In this document: piece by piece, positions 56,281 to 64,000 of the stretch
Numbering within the stretch: the first letter of the stretch is position 1
Layout of the letters: each line of letters opens with the position of its first letter
Source: Mesorhabditis belari
Lineage: Eukaryota > Nematoda > Chromadorea > Rhabditida > Rhabditidae
Direction of reading: 5' to 3'
DNA length: 64,000 nt
NCBI GenBank assembly: GCA_958450365.1
Contig: CAUEEP010000724.1
Location: 2,017,501-2,081,500 of the forward strand
Program-made: the position numbers and the translations under genes
The notes under the pieces: generated by a model
What the model was told of the DNA's origin: nothing
Seen by the model: the letters and a program-made list of their open reading frames with translations, nothing else
Databases searched by the model: none

Positions 56281-59200
56281 CTAGTGTTTTATTGGCAGTC
56301 GATTTTCTCCTCGCTGAAGTTCTCTTTCCCATGTTTGACATTTCCTTTGCGTCGGCGATGATTTTCTGAATTTCCTCAGAATAGGTCTTCTGAAAGAGAG
56401 AAAGTTAGAGACAGGAAAGAAGACGAAAAAATTGTAAATCAGAATTTAATTAATGTATTACCATTCCTATGAATACGCTTTTAGGTACGTTATTTGAAAC
56501 GATGTGAGTTGAGCTTGATCGGAAGACAAAATCCTTGCAGATCTTAAAACCAACCTTCGGAGTCTCACATGGTTCCTCTTTTGGACGCTTGGGCGAAGTG
56601 CTGGGACCATTCGAAGAGCTTCTCCTGTTCGTGGCTGCCCGCTTCGTCCCGCGAGGATTCTTGGACTGAAATTTGGAATAAAATTATTTTTTTGATGGCT
56701 CATTTAGTCGTTGCTGGGTCAGATTTATGGCTTCATTATTTCTAAAACCATTGGATTGCTTTGAAACTACCTTCAGCGCTTCCACATTCTCAATCGGCCT
56801 CTCCGGTTCCTCATTTGTTGACGATTTCGCGGCTTCTTCCTCCACTTTCACTTGGACGGTCTGAATTTGTAAAATATTTGAATATTTTCATTGAAATTTT
56901 AGAATTAGAAGTAAATCTTCATTAGGTTTTTACCTGTTTTCTCGGTGAGCTTCTTGTCGCGTATTTCCGGGGTTTTGGTTGTCGGCTCGTTCGGATCGGC
57001 TAAATGAGAGGTATACATTTTTGAGCATTTTAAATGTTTTTGCATCTTATCACTACACTTTGCTTACAAATTTTAGAACTACTGTAATCTTAGGCACTTT
57101 CTGACTACAGTATGCTGGAATAGGAAATTCGGAAGACGACTTTTCGGCCTTTTCGTTGCAGCATATTATAATGAGCAATAGGCTGTAAATTTACAACCCT
57201 TTTACAAATTACAGTACAAATTTTGATCAAGTACCGTTATTTTCCAGACACTCAACAAACCTTTTTGAACTTTCTCATCACGACCGTGACGTTCAACTCG
57301 GCGACGAATCTCACAACCAGCGGCCCGTCTTCATTACTAAAAAGTTTGGGTTTAAAAAAATTGAGATTTCACTTACCAATTCTCTGGTAGCTGATAGTCA
57401 CTCTTTGGCAATTGAGATAAGCTAGAATGAGATAATATTTACAAGAGTTAAGTTTAAAACCTTCTTCTGGCTTCAATCATTCGTTTGGTGTGCTCGGTGG
57501 AGGCGAGGAAGACTTGTGAATAGGCTAAAGGAAAATATTGTACTGTCAAAGCTGTTATAATTGTCTACTTGTCTATTTTAGCCTATTTTTAGGTGCCAAT
57601 ATCTAGCGTTACTAGTCATATCGATAAGGAATAGTACAGGGTGGCCCATAAAATGTGTTACGCCTTATATGAAGGCTGATTAAGTCAAAAATGTGTCAGA
57701 TTACTTAATTTTTGTTCTCATTTCATTTTTATAACATTTTTACACTTATATTCTAATTTTTAGCCCGATAGGGAGGTTATAAGAAAAATTAGGGGCATTA
57801 GAAGCTCCGTAAGGCCTAATGGCCCTGATTTTTCTTATAACCTCCATATCGGGCTAAAAATTGGAGTATAAGTGTAAAAATGTTATAAAGGTGAAATTAT
57901 AACAAACTTCTTTAAGTAATCGGACACATTTTTGACTTAATCTCCCTTCATATAAAGCGTAATACATTTTATGGGTCACCCTGTAAAGTACTATCCTTGA
58001 ACACTAGTTTAATCCCAAGTAGAAGTCATCGGACACTTTGAAATCGGCTCAACTAATCCTACTGTACTTAGATTATGGTAGCTGAAGGGGTAAGCCATAA
58101 ACTAGCGCTTTCAATTCATGTCTTAGAGTCTTATCGATCGGTCAAGTTAGTGCCACGTCGTCTAATCGATATCATCTTGATCGAAAATCAAAGCTAGTTA
58201 CGAGCAATTGTACTAGAGCTCTGCTAAAGTACGTTGACTGATTAGGAAGATCATCAGAACTCTCTTTTTTGCACCACTTACCCTCAAATAGATTCATCGA
58301 TGTGGCCGGCTTCTGTTCATCGACCGACCCTTGCAAGCTTTCGACTGAAGTGGCCGGTTCAATCGGTTCCACTAATGGCAATTGATCACTTTCTAGCAAC
58401 TTCTCCGGCTTCTTTTCTTCCTCTTGGATGCTGGTTGATCGATCTTGATCGACTCCAGCCTTTTGTGGTTGTGCTTCTTCTTGTGCTTCTTGTTCTTTCA
58501 CCACTTCCAGCATTTCAGCATTTTCTTCGTGGAAACCATTTTGCAGTGATTTCTTTTCAACGAAGTCGAAAAGTTTCCACGCTTCAGGCTCTCGAATGAT
58601 TCTGAAATGATAACCATGATTTCAATTCTGAACTCAACTACAGGATGGCCGCAAATTATCCCCTCGCAGTTTTTAGGCTATATCTTGGCTGTAGCTTCGC
58701 GAACCGGTTTAATTCCTTTTTTATATGAAAATTAGGATAATTTTCTATTCAGAATTTCTTTATACAATTTGTAGGATGCTTTTGAGACTTTCATTAAAAT
58801 CTTGGAAGATGATGCGCTCAAAACAACCCGTGGCACGGAACTCAATCTGCAGCTTTTCATGAACAGGTTTTAAGGGCTCTCCCATGGTTTATTTGAATCT
58901 TTTCTGGTTAAAAAGCTTAAAACAAATGTTTTTCAACAAAAATCTTCAACCATGTGGTTTTTTATGAGCTTTGGATGAAACATGCAATGCAACAAACATG
59001 AAACAAGCCTCCTAAAGATGAATTTTTCTTGAAACTGACAAATTTTATTGGTTCATCTCAAAGTTAACTTAAAGAATTATCCAAATGTTACTCTTAAAGC
59101 TTAAATTTATAAAAACAAGCGAGGAAACCGATTTCAGTTTGAAAATAACTAGAAAGAGCTTGAATAATGTTGCATGCCAAGGGCTGTTTTTGAGCGTATA

Positions 59201-60560
59201 AAGAAACTATAAAGGGACTTTAAAGGAATCAAATAGGAACTATAAAGGGACTTTAGAGGAACTAAAGGAACTATAAAGGAACTATAAAAAACTATAAAGG
59301 GACTTTAGAGGAATAAAGAAGTTTAGCTCAATAATGACAACTGTCCGACAATGGGGAAATTTGTTCACTTCTGATAACTTCTAAGAATTGACTTTCAGAG
59401 CCACATTGACTTGCTAGTGCTAAAAATTGAAACTTTGAAAAAGATCATTGCAACTAACTGAGCGCATCATCTTCCAAGATTTTAATCAAAGTCCCAAAAG
59501 CATTCTACAAATTGTATAAAGAGATTCTGAATAGAAAATTATCCTAATTTTCATATTAAAAAGGAATTAAATCGGTTCGCGAAGCTACAGCCAAGATATA
59601 ACATAAAAACTGCGAGGCGATAATTTGCGGCCATCCTGTAGCGCACTCTTGTTAAGTACACAATTTCTGAAACGTTTCAATTTCGAAAAACTATCTTGCC
59701 TCCAGCTTTTATCCAGTCTATCCACTTTTGTATCTTTCAATATTCTTCGTTACCCGGGGGTGGGACAAATGCGACCTTTTTTTGCTGGAAAAGGCCTTAG
59801 GCAAGGCCGTAGAGCTTCGAAAATATTTCCATATAAGGGAATCGTATGCGTAGATTCCGAATTTCGACAAATCAGACCTCGCTGACACGTCAAATTTGGG
59901 GTAAAAGGCAAAAAACTGCGGAAAAGTGTTAAGTTGCGTAGTTTTTGCCTTTTAGCCCAAATTTGACGTGTCAGCGAGGTCTGATTTGTCGAAATTCGAA
60001 ATCTACGCATACGATTCCCTTATATGGAAATATTTTCGAAGCTCTACGGCCTTGTCTAAGGCCTTTTCCAGCAAAAAGAAAAGGTGCGCAAATGTCCAGG
60101 TGCGCAAATGTCCAGGTGCGCAAAAAAAAGGTAGCATTTGTCCCACCCCCGTTACCCTCATAAAACCAGACAAAAAAATTAGATAAAAGCTAAAAACAAG
60201 ATTACGATGGTGTTCAAAAATTGACACATTTTAGAAAACAAAAACAATTTTCTCACCGGCTCGCAATCCGACGAATCCGTCCTCGTTCTTGCGATTCGGC
60301 GAAGCGCTTGTTTTCGGCAGCCTGAACATTTGCATTTATTAACAACAAATATAGATATTAACTAGGCTTTTGTCTACACAAAACTGATTATACTAATCTC
60401 AGTGCACGAGAAAAGGTGTGTTAGCACTTTTGTGCACAAAGTGCGGAATGAAGAACAGGTCTAGTATCATAGAAAAAGAAAAGAGCTCAAGTTGAATAGA
60501 AAGAAAATTTGCAACTCACAATTTCCTCTTCGACTGGTCGATCGAGCCCAAGAACTTCTT
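56281..60560 (-). CDS. Unidentified basic, probably nuclear protein
   Basis: At least nine exons on the minus strand: about 60548-60520 (EEVLGLDRPVEEEI), 60322-60256 (AAENKRFAESQERGRIRRIA), 58605-58285 (IIREPEAWKLFDFVEKKSLQ, then Glu/Gln/Pro-rich), 57538-57476 (YSQVFLASTEHTKRMIEARR), 57420-57375, 57338-57264 (NEDGPLVVRFVAELNVTVVM), about 57000-56935, 56860-56775, 56665-56555 and 56389-56281 (ending RTSARRKSTANKTL). Phases join well across most junctions. Lys/Arg/Ser/Pro-rich segments such as GPSTSPKRPKEEP suggest a nuclear, chromatin- or RNA-linked protein. No named domain was recognised and the start was not found. Two MITEs lie in its introns (57637-57983 and 58641-59638), plus a foldback at 59756-60150. 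Confidence 0.6.
57637..57983. mobile_element. MITE with CAGGGTGGCCCATAAAATG ends
   Basis: 347 bp, TA-flanked, palindromic over almost its whole length, with a loop near 57800-57820. The TA target and CAGGG start suit a Tc1/mariner-type MITE. Confidence 0.92.
58641..59638. mobile_element. 1-kb element with about 185-bp terminal inverted repeats
   Basis: TA-flanked. CAGGATGGCCGCAAATTATC and its complement start and end it; the arms match over about 185 bp (to AAGATGATGCGCTCA). The centre is AT-rich, with a tandem ACTATAAAGGGACTTTAGAG array at 59200-59310. No transposase was found. Confidence 0.92.
59756..60150. mobile_element. hAT-like foldback MITE, copy 4
   Basis: GGGGGTGGGACAAATGCGAC at the left, TTTGTCCCACCCC at the right, flanked by the perfect 8-bp duplication CGTTACCC. 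The arms contain GACCTCGCTGACACGTCAAA as in copies 1 and 2. The right arm has one extra copy of TGCGCAAATGTCCAGG. Confidence 0.92.
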
Positions 60561-60719
60561 CTAAAATTCGACATTTTTTTAAATCAGAAAGAAATCAGGG
60601 GTTTTCAGAAGAAATCAGAAAGAAATCAGAACGAAATCAAGAGTTTTCAAAATAATCTCAAATTTTTTTAGGTCAAAGAAAGTTTATCCATTGAATAAAC
60701 AAACTATCATATATGATGT

Positions 60720-60862
60720 TGGCTAGAGTAAAGAAGTAATGTTTCTATTGGATTGGGTCAATGCATATGAAGTGGTTAATGTTTCTATTCGGTTGGGTCA
60801 ATGCATATGAAATGGTTAATGTTTCTATTGGCTTGGGTCAATGCATATGAAGTGGTTAAATT
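60720..60862. repeat. 50-bp minisatellite, three copies
   Basis: Three units containing AATGTTTCTATT and GGGTCAATGCATATGAAGTG. Confidence 0.9.
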
Positions 60863-60944
60863 TTCCCAGGTTTCTCCAACCAATCACCAGATTCCAAAAA
60901 GTTTTTTAGTAACGTAACGGTAACGGTAACGGTCTAAACATCCA

Positions 60945-61165
60945 AATTCCAGCTCGAAAGCTTGCCCAAACTGCTAAATCTTTTAACCTAGAAACATCAA
61001 TTCTAAATGATTTGCTAAAACAAGAGGATAACAAGACGATTCGCGGCTGGGTTGGATTGACTGGCGTTTATAAAGAAAAGAGGTACTTTTCCAATATCGG
61101 GGGAGCGGTCCGATTATCGGGGAAGCGAAATGAAAATCAGGGGAGCAAATTTTGCCAGCGCTACA
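60945..61165 (+). other. Open plus-strand segment of unclear origin
   Basis: A frame reading PARKLAQTAKSFNLETSILN and then KTIRGWVGLTGVYKEKR is open from about 60930 to 61191. It resembles natural protein sequence in composition, but no family was recognised, and it runs into a repeat (61077-61155) and a MITE. It may be the remains of a gene or transposon. Confidence 0.3.
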
Positions 61166-61167
61166 TA

Positions 61168-61558
61168 CAGTGGCGGACAATTAAATAGAACCGATGCTCC
61201 ATTTGCACAAGACCACGAATTTTCCATTATTTTCACACCCATTCAAAAAGACATCAACAGCTATTTTTTTTTAATGTTATCTTAGCTTTCGATTGGCACC
61301 ACTTTTGATCAAACATAATTTAGTATTTATTTAATAACTCAACAATTAACAAAGGCTATAATGGGGTAGGCTGAAGAAAACCTAAACTACCAAGTTACAG
61401 AGAAAGAACTTTCAGCTAAGAGTGGTGCCAATCGAAAGCTAAGATAACATCAAAAAAAATAGCTGTTGATGTCTTTTTTTGAATGGGTGTGAAAATAATG
61501 GAAAATTCGTGGTCTTTGTGCAAATGGAGCATCGGTTCTATTTAATTGTTCGCCACTG
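61168..61558. mobile_element. MITE with CAGTGGCGGACAATTAAATA ends
   Basis: 391 bp, TA-flanked. Arms of about 150 bp are near-perfect reverse complements (for example GGTGCCAATCGAAAGCTAAG), with an AT-rich loop at 61310-61410. No coding sequence. Confidence 0.94.
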
Positions 61559-61659
61559 TATGTCCTATATTATACAAATTACCACCATAAAATTCGTGAA
61601 TTACCCGTTATTCTCACAACCTTTATATTAAAAACCTTTATAGATCACAAAAGTGACTT

Positions 61660-61809
61660 AAAATACCCAGCGAAATAGATCTTTTCCCTTTGAGCGGACT
61701 TCCATCAATTCGTCACAGTTGCAAATCCACGACTGGATGACTCCTTTGGTGACAAAATAATCGATTACCGTCGATTCCTTAAACGCACAAATGTCGGAGA
61801 AGCGCATCG
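61660..61809 (-). CDS. Isolated first exon, zinc-ribbon-like
   Basis: The minus-strand frame starts MRFSDICAFKESTVIDYFVT and reads CNCDELMEVRSKGKDLFRW before a GTATTTT donor-like site. The Cys pair after a short helical N-terminus is reminiscent of the start of ISXO2/Merlin-type transposases, where a second Cys pair would follow; that part was not found. It could instead be the first exon of the basic protein gene, but the phase to 60548 does not fit directly. It lies between two inverted copies of a 75-bp repeat. Confidence 0.35.
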
Positions 61810-61867
61810 TCGTTAAAGTTTAAAAAAGCGTTGCAGTCTCTCAGCTCCTGGAAATGCATTTTTCGTG

Positions 61868-61945
61868 GGGACAAAATTTGCTCCCCTGATTTTCATTTCG
61901 CTCCCCCGATAATCGGACCGCTCCCCCGATATTGGAAAAGTACCA
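61868..61945. repeat. 75-bp repeat, inverted partner of 61077-61155
   Basis: TTTGCTCCCCTGATTTTCAT and onward is the reverse complement of 61077-61155 with few differences. Confidence 0.9.
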
Positions 61946-62634
61946 GAAAAGATATTGGTACTATGGGCTTTGGGGGAGGGGGGGGGGCACTTTTCCACCA
62001 AAACCATTTTTCCCGGGATAATTGATGACGCTGATCACGAAAAAGTTACTTTTAAGGCAATTTAGTAGCGGGAAAATGTCCGTTTTTAAAACTCAAGATG
62101 CTTTAGTAGTTAGGGTGAGGGGGAGGGCAAAAATTTTTTTCTTTAAATGAGCTCATTTTTTGCACCCTTCTAGGCTATCGGCTGATCCTCATACGGCTGA
62201 GGTGAGTTTCGTTCCAGCTAGAAGCCACGTACTTCCGGTACGAAACTCACCTCAGCCGTGGGAGAATCAGGAGCTTAGGAGCCAGGTGATAGCTTAGGAG
62301 CCACGTGTCGCTAAGGTGCGGAGTCAAAGCCTAGGTAAATATAGGAGCCTTGAATGTTGTTAAAAGTTACGAAATGTTGTGTAAAACCATCACCAATCGA
62401 TTCAGCATAGTCAAAATCCCTTGGGTGCAAAAAATGAGCTCATTTGGCAAAAAAATTTTTTACCATGTGACGGTAGAGTTGGGCAATTCGTGGTATGCCT
62501 AGTATACGCGTGCCAAAGATCGCTGTAGATCGTAGAGCTAGATCGAATGAAAGCTTGGATAATCGGTAGCATCTCTACGTGGAACAAGCTGCATGAAGCC
62601 GAACTGAGAACCGGGTCGTCTTGCTATCCAGCAA

Positions 62635-63407
62635 CCCCCTCCATATCCCAGAAAAGGCAGAGCATAAACTTCTTCTGGCGCAAATCGGGCTTGGGGTCAC
62701 TTTCGGGTTTCTCGCCTGGCCCCACCCATTGCCACTTCCTCCGAAAGTTCACTGATAAAACCCATTTCTCATCTCCTGTTACAATTCGAGGAAGAAAGGA
62801 TTTCCTTTTGTACTGTGAGAGATCGGCACTGATGGAGGCGCGCTACCACTTCTGGGGGTTATTGAGGTCATGGGGACCCAAACCCCAAGTTTCGATTTAA
62901 ATCCAAGGGTATAAAGGTATAAAGGACTGTAGCATGATCAACCCCTAACTCTTCTCCCAATTCACGCGATGATACCCGATGGTCGTTGGTAATGAGTTCG
63001 AGTAATTTGGAATCATCCAGTTGGGGTGCCGCTTCACGGCCCTCAGCATCTTTTAAAGATTTGTCCCCAGATCGAAACTTGGCAAACCATACTCGACACG
63101 TTCTTTCGGAAGGTGAGTCCTCCCCATATATCTTTTTAATACTAGCAGCTGCCAAGCCTGCACTGTGCTCTTGTAGGAACGCATGAAGCATGACATGACG
63201 AATATGTCCCGGTAGCAGATTGTCGAGTGCAATAGAAGTGAAGAAAAATACCCAAAAATAAAAAGCTGGAAGCATAATTTTTTCGCAATAATTAGAGGAA
63301 ATGTTGAAGTAAACAAATCCCCCTTTCAACTGGTTCTATGCTGTTGTTTTCTTTATCTGCGAGTCCCGCGAAATAGCCCGCAGTTTTCAATTCACCAATC
63401 CAATAGT
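62635..63407 (-). pseudogene. Truncated mariner (copy 3) with transposase remnant
   Basis: The outer end at 63380-63407 has the same inverted repeat (TTTTCAATTCACCAATCCAA) as copies 1 and 2. On the minus strand the transposase N-terminus is readable (about 63224-62920: RTCRVWFAKFRSGDKSLKDA, SRELGEELGVDHATVL). After a shift, fragments with TGDEKWVL-like sequence and a FFWDMEGV-like end follow to about 62640. The distal end and second terminal repeat are lost. Confidence 0.85.
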
Positions 63408-63639
63408 AGCCGTAACGGTAGATTCTTCTGGAGTTTCGACAACGCTGAGCGTTGCACTTCCAAATCGATCCGCCAGCTTGGTGTGATACACCTTCATTTC
63501 TTTCTGAAGGGTCGATTTGGTGATTTGTGGTCAATTTCGAGAAAAAAATGGGTCATGTAAGCCATACAAGTACCAATTTTGACAATAAACAAAATTTTAA
63601 ACGGAATCGAGAAAGAGGAACATGTACGCGAAAAAGAAA

Positions 63640-63706
63640 CAGCGAAGTGCCGGACCGGGCAACGGGTGCGCAAAAAGAAGGTCGCATTTGTCCCACCCCC
63701 GATCCG
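63640..63706. mobile_element. Fragment of a foldback MITE end
   Basis: GGTGCGCAAAAAGAAGGTCG followed by CATTTGTCCCACCCCC is the right end of the hAT-like foldback family without a left arm. Confidence 0.7.
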
Positions 63707-63709
63707 GTG

Positions 63710-64000
63710 GGGTAAAATTTTATATACGTTATACACGACCCCTTTTAAAGATATTCAGCCGGTTTAAGTGATTTGGTGGCAAATTCCCTTCAAATGTAAA
63801 GATATTCAATTTATTGAGGTGATTACTTAATTACGTAATTCGAGGTGATACTCGATCAAAAACGTAACTTCTACAAAATTTTTTATGTCATTATTAGAAA
63901 TGTTGATAATATCCTAGTTGGCGGGTCCTTTTTTTTTCTTCAAAACCATTTTTTGAGGTAATTTTATGTGTTGATGTGGGTCCGGCAGATGCCCAACCCA
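63710..64000. other. No supported gene at the right edge
   Basis: AT-rich sequence without recognisable exons or repeats. Confidence 0.4.

Noticed and set aside
59625..60227. Several 70-86 aa frames on both strands
   Set aside because: They all lie within the foldback MITE arms and recur at 31384 and 37131.

Overview
This window looks like nuclear DNA of a rhabditid-type nematode. The evidence is many short introns (about 45-60 bp) with GT..TTTTAG or TTTCAG ends, splice acceptors sitting directly before start codons (as expected for spliced-leader trans-splicing), one closely spaced same-strand gene pair that looks like a nematode operon, and metazoan gene content. The species cannot be named from the sequence alone. 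The DNA is extremely rich in minisatellites and small transposons.

Left part (1-11.3 kb): mostly repeats and transposon remains. It holds a decayed Tc1-like element, a minus-strand multi-exon gene with an aerolysin/ETX-MTX2-like pore-forming domain (about 2.0-4.0 kb) carrying a mariner-derived insert in an intron, a nearly intact 1.27-kb mariner with two G-run frameshifts (7875-9142), and the last exons of an unidentified plus-strand gene ending at 11258.

Middle (11.3-29.6 kb): one long minus-strand gene of roughly 25 small exons encoding N-terminal WD40 repeats, a basic Lys/Arg-rich linker and C-terminal tectonin-like repeats. It best resembles TECPR2 (related to HPS5). Nearly every intron is filled by a different minisatellite, a MITE or a tRNA-like repeat.

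30-37.8 kb: a deleted mariner, foldback elements with 8-bp target duplications, a tRNA-like sequence and the single-exon CED-2/Crk adaptor gene (SH2-SH3-SH3), then a large imperfect palindrome.

Right part (37.8-61 kb) is gene dense: MED14 (Mediator subunit, plus strand), an SAFB-like SAP/RRM nuclear protein (minus) with a KCTD8/12/16-like gene nested antisense in its largest intron, ABHD11 (minus, immediately upstream of the SAFB-like gene and probably in one operon with it), SNIP1 with an FHA domain (plus, head-to-head with ABHD11), and an unidentified basic, probably nuclear protein (minus). Several genes relate to nuclear regulation (MED14, SAFB-like, SNIP1), but nothing shows that they form one pathway. 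The far right (57-64 kb) holds four or more MITE families and a truncated mariner. I saw no CRISPR, prophage or bacterial-type system. The most distinctive features are the density and diversity of intronic minisatellites and the nested palindromic transposons.
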